DNA of 64,000 nt from Pipra filicauda. Lineage: Eukaryota > Chordata > Aves > Passeriformes > Pipridae. The notes under the pieces were generated by a model. It was not told the origin of the DNA. It did no database searches and worked only from the letters and a program-made list of their open reading frames with translations. Each line of letters opens with the position of its first letter. Position 1 is the stretch's first letter. The stretch is from positions 3,534,001 through 3,598,000 of the forward strand of contig NW_024104421.1 of assembly GCF_003945595.2 (NCBI RefSeq), in the 5' to 3' direction. Positions 26,548 to 39,904 of this stretch are shown here, in pieces. Both the position numbers and the translations under genes were made by a program.

Positions 26548-29500
26548 TAAAAGATTTAGAAAGTTTTTCCTCTATAACGTTAGAAAAAAATCTCCGTCTC
26601 AAAGGCTTTGGGCATTATTTTCTATTCATCATTTCCTTCCCTATTCATTCTTCCCATCTGGAGACAAAAAAAACCAAGCCCCCACCTTGGCACAGCTGAA
26701 CACAACTAAGAAAAAATTCCACTCTGTTACACTTCTTAAAAGGTACATTACTGAAAATGCAGGAATTACATATCAAATTACCTTCTCCCATGGAGGGAGC
26801 GTGACTCAGTACAAATCTGCATATTTTTAAAGGAAGAGGTTATGTAATCCATTTAAATACTTGGGGAAAAGAAGTAACTTTAGGGAGATGCATAATTGCT
26901 AAAAATTACTGCAAACATATTCCTTGACAAGGACACAGTGCACAGTCAACTTTAGCCATGCAAAATGCCTTCTCTAACCAAAGGAACAGAATCAGACAAA
27001 AGGCTAGAAAAAATAGATCTCTTGAAAAACAGTGGGAAAGTCTATGCTTCAGGCTGACACTGACTTAGAAAGCTCTTAAAACATCTGTATCAGTAAAAGA
27101 AACTAAAATGTAAGTTTTTAGCACAGAACTTTACTTAATACGAACCAAATACACACATTACTTTGTACATGTACATATATATACATACACTCAAACCCAA
27201 AATGAGTTTGGCAGACTTTTACAGGAAAGAGCTTTGCAGAAAATATTTAAGAGAAGTTCAGCCGAAGAAAATGTAAACTGCTTAGAAAAACCTGTGGGAA
27301 GCAATGAGGCTCCAGCACCTTCACCTCCAAACCATACCCTGGATTACTGCCTTGATCTCCAATCTCTTGGTTTATCAAACTCCTCATAAGGAAATACAGA
27401 AGAGACAAAAACATTCATTAAAAGGAAACTTTTCAGCATGTGTTACAGACCAGTCAGAATTCTGACATTTCTACAGTGCTCAGAAAACACCCATAGGTAA
27501 GTGGTTCATGAGAAATTCCATTTTATATTTTCCATTTACAGGGACTTGTAGGAAGTAACCTAATGTGTCAGAATTTGTGCTGTGAAATAATTCCATTGCT
27601 CAACATACGTAAGAAAATATTTCAAATCTATTTCAGTTGCAGAATGCTCAGCAAAAAAAGGTATATTTTTTAATTTATTTTGCATTTTTAGAAGGTACCT
27701 GATAGGATAGGGTTCAATATGATAAATGTGTTGTAAATGTAATTTCTATTCTACCAAGGAAATGCAATCTAAATAACACAGCTAAAAAGTTAAAGCACAA
27801 CCAGAATGGTGGTCTGATGGAAGTGCAAATGACAGGTATCACTCAATACCTGGTGAGAATTTCTGTGCAGTAACTTACAGGTAAGACTCTTGGAGGCTGT
27901 ACTCTACATTCAAACCTCTGCTGACCTTGTATTTACAACAGGGAAACAGGACATTATGAAAAAGGAGTGAACTGTGAAGGTTCTACTTGAGTTATTAACC
28001 TATTTAATATTTATTTTTCCTTAATAAATAGATACAAATTTTGAAGGTGGCATATGTGATAGAGTCTTGTTATTGAAATATTTTACACGTAATATGTACC
28101 TGAAATAATATGTCCTGAAATAATTTATAGAGACAGCGGGAGAAAGGAATTAGCATAGGAAAATACATTTAAACAATACATTGCTTTTACAATATTCAAT
28201 CTTTTATTTTTTTCCTCAAAAAGCAAAGCAGAAAAACCTGTCCTGCGCAGGATAAAAAGTCACAGTGTATGAACACTGATATAGCTATTTACAGGTCTAC
28301 ATACTTAACCTCATTTAAATGTCCCACTGAGAACCATAACTTCAAAAAAGGTTGATGGAAGGTATCAAGATCAGACTGCCAACTCAAAAATTTCAGTTTA
28401 AGTAGCTACTTAAGAAGGAAAGAATGAACAGGTAATGGCCATTCTTTGTGTTTATTTACCATATAATTTTAGGGCAAGGAATTAGATGTTAGCTGACACT
28501 GTAGAAAGAGTGCATTTAAGCAGGAGTTGATATCCATGAGAGAACAGAGCTACACTACTATAAGCAAAAATACTATTTCAATTTCTAAAACCTTCTGCTT
28601 TTCAAATTTGAAGGAAATAAAATTAGATAGAAAAATGTATGTTGTGGTCAGGCAAAGCACCTCACTCATAGAAACAGTAGCCTACTGTAAAGGATGCAAT
28701 AACCATTTCTGGTAAAAATATTTTTAGTAATAACACTAAGCAATTCCTGCCTCCACTTCTCAGTCCTGCCCCCACAGTTCAGTGCTTCCTCAGATGTCCC
28801 CCAAGTTCTGCATGGGGATCCATGAACCAGGTCAGTGAATTGGTTCACATGAAAAAATTCCTTCAAAAAAAGAGACAGCGGTTTCATGAATTAGCTCCAT
28901 TTCACAACAGAGCCTCAGAAAGACCTAGGCTGGGAAAACTGAAGGGATGTGCACTGCAGTATGGGGATAAAAGTGAGCAAAGAGAGGGAGGGCATTAAGG
29001 ATCTTAATGAGAACACATTAGTGAACTATGCCCTTCAAAGAGGAAGGCTCAAAATGCAAGTAATCCTAATATTGGGCTTGAGAAAAGAACCTGTTGCTCA
29101 TTACTGATTGACACTGAATCACAGAACCTGAACTTCTGTTTCACTTTATTTCATATAAAGGGCCTCATTCTTTCATGAGGACTGAAACACTCTTCCAGCA
29201 TTGTTCTGGGAATGGTGAATAAATAATTATGAATAAATCCATCCAAAGGACAACATCCTGCCTTCTGCTGCAGGAGAAGGGATGGTACGATGCACCAGGA
29301 CAGCAAAAGAACAACTGTGAGCAAGACAAGGCCTCTTGTCAAAGACGACCTCCACCAGTTTTTCCCAGGGAAGTAAAACTAACGTCGTATCTTTGAGCAG
29401 AAAAACCCCCTTATATTTAATTCTTTCTTCCCCCTTGAGGAACATAACGACAGCTTTTCTAAAATAAACTCAGATTTGGTTAATGCAGAAACAGTTCCTG

Positions 29501-32474
29501 AATCTACATTTGGTTTTGCCATTTCTAACAAAAAGAACCTTATGATGGAAGTGTTTATCCAAGTAATCCTAACTTCAGCCTTATGGGGAGCACTTAAAAA
29601 GAAGTCTCCATACACCTTCTGATCTCCCACCTAGAGGGCTGAACTAGAGGGATCAGCCACAGTGGTACATAACCCCACAGTTGTAAGGAAGTCACAATAA
29701 CATTTACATACAGGATTCAACAGGTGCACCAACAAAACCAAGGTGAGTATTATTAGAAAGAAAGAACTTGAAGAACTTTCAAGTCTTTACATCTATGCAA
29801 GACTGCCTCATCTGCTTTCTGTATGGCAGGGATTTTTGTTACACAGATCAGTAAGGATAATAAAACTATGCCCAATTCAATGGGTGCACTGCTCCCAGTA
29901 GGAAATGCCTGATTTCATTTTTGTGAAAGATGAAAGAAAGAACAGGTCTAAAATCCTGAAATAAACAGAAAGCTTTAGTCAGCTGGAGGCATCTTGCATA
30001 CACGGATTGTGTATTAACACAGTGAACCCACTGTCACAGTTAATACACACTGACAGGATATTTTCAAACACTGGATTAAAGAGAGCATGATTTTAATCTA
30101 TAACAGATATGTGAGAACCATGAAATCCAGGGTGGCTTTGTGGAGGCTGTAATTCAAATCTGAGGCCTATAAAACAGCAGGACACCACACGCCAGGAGAT
30201 AATGGAGGGCAGGATCACACAACACACGGCTACAATAACAACATGAAATACTGGGGCAGAGGAACACACAAATGAGATGTCCTCATACCTTGAACCACCT
30301 AAAGCCAAAATGGTTGATCTCATGCACTGATTCATTAAACAGCTTCAGACAGGCAGTGAAGTGGCAGAATGGTAGAAAGCAAGATAAACAAAAGAGAGGA
30401 AAGAAAAAGCATGCATTTAAAAGCAAATTATAATCAGTTAGAACAACATTAACATTTTAAAAATCACACATATTACTCACACTTGGGCTAAGAATGTGAA
30501 AGTCAAAGGATTTGCCATTGACAGTGTATAGAACACAGATCATTGCATTTTAAAACTCTAAGTCATCCAAGGGTGTCTTTCATGATTCTACAAAGAACTT
30601 CTAAAAAACATAATAAAACAAAGAGGGCATTCTTCAAAAGTAATTGAAGGAATATGAACTGAAAAACATTTGAAGGGAAGTCTCCTCCTCACCTTGAAAA
30701 AACAGCTACTTGCCAACACTCTATTACCTGACTGCATTTAACTGACGCCAAAACAAAATCCTATTGGACAAAATGGGGCACAGCTGGTCTCCCAGTGCTG
30801 ACTGGAACAAGACACACCAGTTCCTTTTCCTTTGTGCTGACTGGTTGCTCATATTTTAAAAACTATAACTTGTCAGAACTGGCAGTTTAGTTCTTTGGTT
30901 GGAGTGAGACACTGCTGTCATTGCACAGATGTCGACTTTTCCCTCTTCCAATGCTGCTGCTTTCAACCCATCCTTCTTTCTCCTCCCCATTTCTGTATGC
31001 ACCACTACATCCAAATTAATTTCTTTTTCATGGTACTGTTGCCTACCATATTCCAGCAATCTTTACCCACAAATCTTACTTGTCTTGGCTCTCTTCCTCT
31101 CCTCTCAATCTCTCCCACTGACCCTTATGGCTCATTGACCTTCAGGCTGTGCATTTCCCTGCCTTTAGGTCGCCCACCCAATTCCAACTCTTTATTCATC
31201 AGCTTCTAGGTGCTCAAGAACATAAAAATGGTCACTTTGTCTTGTGACTGATAAATTAAAACATTATGACATCCTAGGCATCAAATCACAAACTACTTTG
31301 ATGGCTTTTGTGCCTCATCATAGAACCTAATCAGTTGTCAAATATCCATTATCCTTTCAAGGAGCTCTAATCTTTGATGTGGTGTTCACTACCCCATCAA
31401 CATTTCTATTTCATGCAATTTTTTAAAGGCTACAAGAAATCTGGAAAAAAGGCATTCTTGAAAGCAAATTTCATAACACTGTCTAGGATCTTAGGATACA
31501 GCAACCAGAATTATCCTCAATATGTCTATCAGCAAACAGCTGAGCTTGACTCTAGCCTGAAGAGAAACACTTGCTTTCTTCTTGAAAACTCAGATTATTA
31601 CTAAGATATTTATATCTTCTTTTTCATTAAAGTCTGTGACACAAAAATACATGCTAGAAAAAAACCTCTTAAAACATTTTAAAGTGCACTTAGAACTGTT
31701 GTTAAGTAAATAACAAAGAGGAGGAGATCCCTCTATTGAAATACAACTGACAAAATGTTCCTGTTTGCTAATTATTGTCAAGTAAGGAATAGTGAAAAAT
31801 ACTGAAGAGGCTCACAGAAAGCACAGTAAGAGTGACAGGTTCAGCTTCTGCTTCAAAAGCTTTATCAAAATGTCATGGATTTATTCACTACTTATGCTAT
31901 TCTCAAGGATTACTTACGTGAGTTACAATCAGGCATCTGTGTGATTCTTCAGAATCAGTGGCACAGAATCAATTGATGTATAAAAGTTTATACTTGTGGC
32001 TTCGACACGAGTGTGTATTTCTGTGTGTGTGCTTGGCTCAAGTCAAGGGATTTACCTCTTTATCCTGTTGTTTTGCAAGTATAACCAGACTGTGGTCCAT
32101 AAACACAACTACACTAATAAAAATCATTATCTTTAAGCACATTCAATGAACATCTCAGTTAACCTAAGTATGCTCATACATAGGAAGACAGCTTTGAAAG
32201 GCAAGACAGATCAGAAGAGTTACTACTTAAAACAATATTTTAAAGTTCAGGATACCTTATATTTAATTTTAATTCCAAGAAAATCTTACCTATGAAATAC
32301 CATTTATCATGAAGGCTTTGCAGACTTTAAGAGTTCTGTTACTTAATGTTGGAACAGAGATACAGGATCACCAAAGAAAACCAGCTGTGTTTTGCAGTAA
32401 AGCAGGGAAAACAGCACTTCACTGTCTGGTTACTTTCCTAAGAGAACTACCAGTGACTTTACAAGATTGCAGAC

Positions 32475-32606
32475 CTGTTTCTCAGCATTGATCCTGGCTG
32501 ACTCCTCTTGTGCTAGCACCATTTCCCGCTCTGCAGTTATCTGAACACTTTCTCTGAGTGCCTCTTCCAATTCTTCAATCCGATCATCCTTTTTACGCAG
32601 ATTGTC
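32475..32606 (-). CDS. ERC1: ERC1 (ELKS/CAST2) internal exon B, coiled-coil segment
   Basis: This is the middle ERC1 exon, 132 bp and exactly 44 codons. It begins DNLRKKDDRIEELEEALRES, continues VQITAEREMVLAQEES and ends ARINAEKQ. It continues the coiled coil from exon A's SSQQLQ with no residue missing relative to the ERC family as I remember it. The acceptor is TCATTTTCCAG at 32607 after a pyrimidine-rich stretch. The donor CAG|GTCTGC at 32474 is weak: it keeps the obligatory GT and a G at +5 but lacks the usual A/G at +3. A second possible donor, CTT|GTAAAG, lies 12 bases further on, after four open codons. Both exon ends are phase 0, so the exon could be skipped or extended by 12 bases without a frameshift. 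The frame is set by continuity with the neighbouring exons. Confidence 0.93.
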
Positions 32607-34874
32607 CTGGAAAATGACGGGAGACGAGGTGAAGACGACTTGTTTGGAACTACAGCCTTTTAATCAACCAAGTTTTACGCCAACCAAAATGTGTTTCTCC
32701 CTCCCAAGGTGCAATTGCAGGCAAATCATCTTCACACAAGGGAAAGAAAGATGAAGGGATGCAAGAGTAAGAGGAAGATTGCAGTAAAGAGAAGCAGAAA
32801 GCTAGTGAAGCAGGACCCTGGAACAAGAGTGCTTGCCCTCAGTGTTGGACACAAGCACAGTCCTGTGAGATTACACAGCATAGATAAGCAAGGATTGTTG
32901 GTAAATAAGGATTAGTAAGCAGTTCTGAAGAAGCACAGAAGCCAGAATTGGCAGGAAGGTAGCAGGCATTCAGCATTGCCCATTTGCTCTCACATTCATC
33001 AGCAGCAGGTGTGGTAAGAAAGGAAACACAGCACTGCAGTTTGGAATTTGTCATTTCCAGGTTAAGGGAGAGAAAAGCAAACATTAACCCAACAGAGTTT
33101 TCCATTGTTCAGATTAAGTCTTTGAGGAAGTGTTACATCTCTAGGAAACATGAAGGATTCAGTTGGGACGTCTGAATCTCAGACATTCAAGTATCAAGAC
33201 TCCCTAAAAAGTTATTCTTTGATTAAGAGAATCTTCACAGTTGCAAATTCAGATGCCCACATATGTTCAAAGAACACTGAAGAAAACAGTATAACTTAAA
33301 AAAAACTATATACAAAATAATAGTATTGTTATTTGTAAAGGAGAGTCTCCTTACTTTAGTCTTGCTAGGAAAATAAATGTGTATCTCCTGATTCTGCAGA
33401 AGCAGGTTGGACAGAAACTGCAAAGCAGGCTGTCCTTACAGTATAAATGAATGTCTTGGACCATGGCTGCTTAACAAATCCACCAGAAGTGAGCAGCTTT
33501 ATGGAAGATTTCTGCACTTCTTGTCTTGCAGATTGGTTTAGATCATAGGGTTCAGATGAGTTATTAATTCATATTGAAGTTAATACATGGCTTTTTAGTC
33601 ATCTCAGCAGCAGTGGAAGAATCACAAATGCTTTCCTGTTTGCATTTTGCTTTTTGTCAGATTTACCCCTTTGGCCTTTGTCCTTTTGTATTTAGGACTG
33701 AAATTTTCCACTGTTTCTCTGAAAGTGTTTCATATCATATAAAGAATAAGGAAAAGAAGACTGACCTGGAAAAAATTGACCTTGCAACCTTCATAATGGA
33801 AAGATTAGTCTTGTGAGTTTAAAGAATGAACCTGACTTATTCCTTGATTCCTGCCTTCTACAACCTGGGATACATCCCCAAGGATAGTTGTTGCATGAAT
33901 GCCATTGCTGAGAGTCTCAAAACCGTCACTTTCAATGAGAGTGTTCAAGCAGAGATGCAAAGCTTTGTATCAGAGCAGGGCAGGACATCTGGCCCCACCG
34001 CCCTCGTGAAGAGCAAGGCTAGTGTTCAACCACTAGCACAGGCAACAGTAGTTGTTAGGCTTTGCAGGCAGAGGAGCTTTCTGCTGATGGTTACTTTCCA
34101 GAGTGGATTCACCAGGCAAGTAATTGCTGATTTCTAAAGAAACAGATGGAGAGATCTACATTTCAAAAATAGGTGTTGCACAACATGTTTTCATAATTTT
34201 TGAATCTTTTAGAAATGCTGATAACATCTTCCAAAACTACTTTATGGTTATGATTAGCCTAAATGAAGTCTCATCAAAAAGAGGAATAACAAGCTTACAA
34301 AAAACTCAGCACAAAATACTAACTGTGCCAGACATGACAAATATTTACTTGCCTATCTGCATCACACAGTAAGTATGAATTTTACTTCTTGATATATTAT
34401 TCATGGATAGCCAAGTAAATGTGTAGCTCTCTGTGTCAAATAACAAAAGTGGAAATAGCACATTTGAACAGCTGCATGTAAAATAGAAACCCCTTTAAAA
34501 TAAGAATGCAGAATAAAACATTCTAACATATGGGCACATCCACTCTTCATTCCAGGCAAACATTTCAGAGGTGAATTCAATACTGTATTAACTGTGACAC
34601 CATATAGTGCTCTATTCAGACAGGTGAACTCTTGAGGGACAGGAGGAAGAGCAATTGGTGATACCAAAAATACAGTGCCATGCTACCTGCATTTGAAAAA
34701 TCTATATTCATATATAATTATTTTTTTCCTAAAATAATACACAAACTTTTACATATATGAAAGAGAGTTGCAAGTTAAAAAGTGCAGTGTTAACTTAGAA
34801 TGAACTGCCTAGAAACTGTGATCTTTTATCTCGAGTCTAATACTGATAACCCACCCAGCACGGAAAGACTAGTT

Positions 34875-35000
34875 AGAACATTTCACTTTCTGTCTCAGGC
34901 AAGCTTAGTAAAAAGATGTGTAATTTCACCCTTCTAAAGAACATTTCACTTTCTGTCTCAGGCAAGCTTAGTAAAAAGATGTGTAATTTCACCCTTCTAA
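34875..35000. repeat. Perfect 63-bp tandem duplication
   Basis: Copy 1 is 34875-34937 and copy 2 is 34938-35000. Each runs from AGAACATTTCACTTTCTGTC to TTTCACCCTTCTAA, and I find no mismatch between them. The bases before copy 1 and after copy 2 do not extend the repeat. It lies in the intron 2.3 kb upstream (in transcription) of exon B. It may be a recent duplication or an assembly artefact. Confidence 0.95.
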
Positions 35001-36837
35001 CACTGTCACAATGTGTGTAACCACCTTACAAAACCACACAAACGCCTGGCAGGAGCAGCAGATTGTTGCTTAGCCAGGTAACACCTCCACTAGTGCAGAA
35101 TAGTCTCAAAGGACTTTTAAAGAATTATTTTGTTTCTAGCTCTTTGATTCATGACATTGACCAGCATTTGAATTACTTTTTTTTTTTTTTAAATACAAGC
35201 TGCTGCTTCATACTGCTAAAAAGTAAATAAAAGTGAACCCACATTTGTCTTTTAATATATCAGCATGTTTTTCCAATTGTTTGGGTCTGAAACAAATCAG
35301 GCTCATGCCAGCCTTCAACCTGTCCTGCTGCTGCTTTCCTCTTTTTAGTTACATGAAGTACTCTGTCTTTATTGTGATAGGTGTTAAACTCTGAGAAAAA
35401 ACTTCTGTCAATTATAACTACAATTAAAACTTTTTTCCTGCAGTGACTGATCCTCTGAAGCAAACACACATTTGAGCACTGCACTGAGGGCTAAATTATC
35501 CTCTTCTATTTTGAGAGAACTGCAGAATGATAAAAAGCGACGACCTCCTTTCATGAAGCTTATACAGATGAATACTCAGAAAGAAACAAAAATACTACTT
35601 ACCTGTACAATAACTGCATTCTTCAAGAGGTATTACCTACCCAAATATCTCCATGGCCCTCCCTCCCTTTCCTCCTGCATCCCATATGCACAGCAGAGAT
35701 GGAATTAAACTGGGATAGAGGAGATACCTCTGCCTTTATGCTCACTGGTGGTAGCACACAGAAAATGAAAACCCATTCGACACTGTGGGAGTGCCAAGAG
35801 TTCAGGCACAATAAAAATTTTTGCTACCTATACTATGATCCAGTTGCTGATTCGTATGCAAAACTCATTCCACACGTGCCTGTCTGAAAGCCTGAAAGGA
35901 AAAGGAGGTGAGAGTGACGCACATTTACGGGCTTTTCCTTTCCCTTCAGGAAGGAAGTGGTGGGATGTCCAAGTGATGCATGTTAGAACGATGTATCAAT
36001 TTAATCTATCCTGCATTCATGTGATGGGTAATCTGCCATGTAGTTTTATGACAGTGCATGAAATAGGATACATGCTTTCACCAAGGCATTTAGGTTCAAT
36101 CAAACCTGAGGTATCCTGGCAAACTCCATAACTGTGTCTTGAACTAGATTCATAAAGATCTTTATGGCCTAATTTCACTCTTGGAAATAAAGTGAATTTC
36201 TCTAGTCAACTAATGGGAAAGATTAGTTAACAGCTTGAGAAAGCAATGAAAGGCTTCTTTTAACTATTAAAAGTATTCTGGGACTGTAACATCTAGGTAG
36301 GGAAAGATTCTTGTCATATAACCCTGTAAATAATACGATAGCATGTCTTACCTGTGCACTTTCACAGATCAGATGGGAAGAACACAATACTGTAAGTGTT
36401 TTGCACTAGGAAGCAATTACTTCTTAAACAGTGAAATCGTTACAAGCCCCTATTATTACAAGCCCTGTTGCTTTTTCTTATAACGTATTTCCTCAAGAAG
36501 CCACGACCTAGATAAAGAACTTAGTGATAATGATCTCAGTCCATGCTAGATTGAATAAAACTCTCCCTAAAAATAAAAAAATCTCCTTTGTGAACTGACC
36601 TTTCACTGGGTAAGTGGAACCTGGGAACTCAGGACTGTCAGCTGCCTCAAGTACTACTTAAAGCTTCCTCATGGATACAAAAAATCATTTTGTTAATGAG
36701 ACAACAAATTCTTCACCAATATTTGGAGGCAGCCCATCTACAAATGTAGGGATTTTTTCCCAGTTAAAAATACGAGGGCCTGATTAACTGCAACTCTAAA
36801 GTGCACACTGGTTGGTCAATATGAAAAACTGAAATTT

Positions 36838-37604
36838 TCAACTGTACCACAAAATAAACACAGATCCAATACTAAAGATTCTGAAAATAAAATAACAGAG
36901 AGGCAAACTACCACATAAAAGAGCTTCTGCTAAAGATATTGCTGGGCATGAACAAACAGTTGAGTTAGAATAACTAGAAATGCTAGTGCTGGTTTCCCAT
37001 AGCTGTCTTGATGTCCTCAATTGGTAAAGGAACTAATGTATTTGGGGCTACCTGTGATGGGGAGATCTCTGTCTCTCTAGGCAGAAGCCAGGTATATCCA
37101 AGTATTAGGTTCATATGAAGTTCCTGTTTCTCACAGCTGAAGAGGGCTTTTTCATAAGTACAGCAACAACATATGTAATCATCACGAGTTCCTGAATGAA
37201 AGGAACATTCTGAGAGCAGCGAGGCACAAACTGCCAAGCAGGAGCTCCTTGATCAACATTTCCTCATCTTTAGAGAGATCAGACCTGAGATACACAACGA
37301 TTATGTCATTAGGACAACATATGTCATCGTCTGGAGAATTGTATCTGCCAAATAAGACACGTGGATTGGAATTCAAGCCTGACAAGTTGCATAAACACAG
37401 AACAATAACTACAGGAGACAAAAAGAGAAAGGCTGAAGTAGAAGAATTTAATTCCACTAGGAGCTGAGAGGGAAGTGCAACCAGAGCTGGCCACAGCACT
37501 GCATATGCTGCATTGAGAACATGAGGAACGGTAGAAAGTGATGAATACATTCTTCTTAGAGCACCACAACAGAAAAAAAGAATATGTGTGCACTTGTGGA
37601 TCAT
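36838..37604 (-). other. Stack of overlapping minus-strand open frames, unidentified
   Basis: Three frames overlap in series on the minus strand: 37604-37182 (140 codons, the longest in the window), 37237-36983 (84 codons) and 37020-36838 (60 codons). The first has a hydrophobic central stretch (about residues 65-95) and a later acidic/charged part. I recognise no family in any of them. Overlap in shifted frames is what a frameshifted old coding insertion would give, but chance in low-stop sequence is equally possible. This is not called as a gene. Confidence 0.2.
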
Positions 37605-37638
37605 AAGTTGTACATCCAGAATATGTGTGTACTTGTGA
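37579..37638. repeat. Near-identical direct repeat of about 20 bp, 39 bp apart
   Basis: AGAATATGTGTGCACTTGTG at 37579-37598 recurs as AGAATATGTGTGTACTTGTG at 37618-37637 with one substitution. It is a local duplication at the edge of the overlapping-frame region 36838-37604. Confidence 0.75.
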
Positions 37639-38439
37639 TTCTTGTTTCAGAAAGAATAAAAATATAGTTATAGCAAAAGAAAAAATGGATAAAAATTATT
37701 TCTAGACATGATAAATATTATTTAACCAGTCCATTAAAATTAGCATGCTGAAAAGAAGCCAAGAATTTATGAGAACTGGACAGTGAATTTTTCATTTGAA
37801 ATAGAAAGGTAGAAAATGGAGTGGTGTTTCAACCATATTGACCCCTGAGTATCATTGCTGCAGTGTAGGAGAATACTCAAGAATGATGCAGGACTATAAA
37901 AGATGCTGCTGACAAAAATAAGTGCTCTTCTGTTCACAGGAAGGATGCACACTAAAATATGTTTACACGGGGGAAAAAACCCACCCAAACCCATGAAAAC
38001 TGGAAAAGAAATATATCAACTCTAACGATAGACAGTAATAGACAATACCCAGATAGATATACATTACTATTAATGGATCTAATTTATATGAAAGTGAAAT
38101 GGGAGGGAAAAAAATCTTAAGGAAAACTTAATGAAAAGAAAGGCTTAATTTTTCACAGTCTATTTCTTAAACCCATATAAAAGCCTTAACAAAACTTGTG
38201 CATATTGCTATTTTTGCCTGAAAATTGCTACAAATCTATGTAATGCTTCTAAATATTATACAGTATACGTACACAAAAATGTGTCAACAACTCCAGCCAT
38301 TCAGACCTTTTTCTTTCAAGATATTTTACATGTTATCACTCAGATATGTTACTTTCAAAAAAGCATTTCCAGGCCATACAACACTTTTGTTCAAGTGAAA
38401 TACATACAATAATGATAAGAAAGGAACCTAATTAATACC

Positions 38440-38850
38440 AGTTAAAGGAGACCGGAGAGGAAGGAGAGAAAAGGACAGTTCTGTAATGGTATGACACAGG
38501 CTCAAAAAGGGACGGGCAGAAGTGGTTATTCCTCTGAGAAACCAGCGCTGTCCTTTCCTGACAGCTGCCGTGATCCTGACACTGCTTTCCTGCGACTGAG
38601 CTTGGCGCTCCCAGCACAGCAATCAGTGACGAATCCTGGGTTTGTAGAGGCACTTTTCATTAGCAGCACCCCAGACAGACCAAAGCATCTTGCCAATACC
38701 AACAACCAGCTCTACCATTTAGCAGCTGCACAGGGTGCCAATAGCTTGAACACTTGGCTCCGGCTGTTGCAAATTACCACATTTGTAGCTTTTAAAACCT
38801 AGAGGGACGACGTTTCTATCAAACCACAGTGGGTCACTGCACGGACTATT
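38440..38850. other. CpG-richer patch in the A-B intron, no gene recognised
   Basis: By eye this 410-bp stretch holds about eleven CpG dinucleotides, against roughly one per 100-150 bases around it, and has higher base complexity. It contains open frames on both strands (38491-38802 plus, 38428-38653 minus) without recognisable domains. It is too CpG-poor for a CpG island. It could be an intronic regulatory element or a decayed insertion. Confidence 0.35.
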
Positions 38851-38970
38851 GAAATGGGACCCAAAGCTGACAATACAGCTGTGAGAAAGATCTGAAGTGA
38901 GCAAAAGCAATAGATATCTGTAATTGTTATGGGGCTTTGTGGGTTTTTTTGTTTACTTGGTTTGTATTTC

Positions 38971-38991
38971 TTTTTTTTTTGGGGGGGGGGG
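38971..38991. repeat. Compound homopolymer T10G11
   Basis: Ten T (38971-38980) are followed directly by eleven G (38981-38991). The ERC1 pre-mRNA would carry C11A10 here. Run lengths in such tracts are often wrong in assemblies and variable in populations. Confidence 0.9.
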
Positions 38992-39904
38992 TGTTTTGAG
39001 AGGCTAATTGGGCAAATGCTACTGTAACAAGACTTGTTCTTCACTCATAAATCAATACTATGACTCCAGACTCGTAAATTGATATGGGATTACAGAAGAA
39101 AGCAGAATTTCTAACTAACTGCACTATTAATACGAAGCTCAAACCCATATGCTATTCCCTAGATACAGCCTTATTTGTCTGAACTCTCTTCACAGATGTC
39201 AGTCCTGTCACCATCGCTGTACTAATATATCACAATAGTCGTAAGACCTACCTCTCTTTGCTCATTTTCCATCATTCAGCAAAACAGAGCAGCACGTATG
39301 GACAGCTATAAAAGAGCACTTCTCTCTTCTTCCCTTTTTTTCACAGCTGACAAAAACTGCTAATGATACACCACCACTGAGGAAATGCTTACTCAGCAGT
39401 TCATGCCACTGAATCTCTCCCTCAATTTTGAAGGGAATCCCTGCAATCACCTCTGGTCTCTACATGTTCATTTTGGCCCCTGACGCCTCTTTCTTGATGT
39501 TCATCATAGTACAGTAGCTATTGTATTTGTGCTATGAACTGCTTCATTAAAAGCAGCCATCTGACGAGATGCTATTGCTAACCACTGTTCATTTTACTTA
39601 GGCCAACAAAATCCCCAACACTATTATTTTCACCCCATGCAGATGTTCTCCTATCTCCCCAACTTCAATCTACACCTCATTAAAACAATTTCACATCAGA
39701 ATTTAATTATCAGTGTTTCTCACACCATCTAGGAACACCCTAACCCACCCACAATCCCTCTTGAAGCCACATATATCAAGGAAAAGATCTGTCGTAGTAC
39801 AACATCGGTTCAGCTACTAACCAGAAACACACATATTAATTTAAGGGAATGTTTGGCTTAAAATATTAAAAACTGTTCTCAATCTCTGTATGGGTCATGA
39901 ACTG

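Larger units (their letters stand above)
16856..32474 (-). other. ERC1: ERC1 intron between exons B and C (15.6 kb)
   Basis: This is a complete phase-0 intron of 15,619 bp with a weak donor (GTCTGC, 32474) and a good acceptor (GTTTTAG, 16856). It contains a probable ERV LTR with polypurine tract (23510-23773) and two CR1 fragments in opposite orientations (21227-21450 minus, 26405-26547 plus). The peptide from exon B's AEKQ to exon C's VEEL is continuous in the family, so no constitutive exon is missing. Other stretches are AT-rich and unannotated. Confidence 0.88.

Noticed and set aside
26441..26830. 129-codon plus-strand open frame
   Set aside because: Its first third is the 3' end of a CR1 element, the remainder has no recognisable domain, and it is antisense to ERC1.
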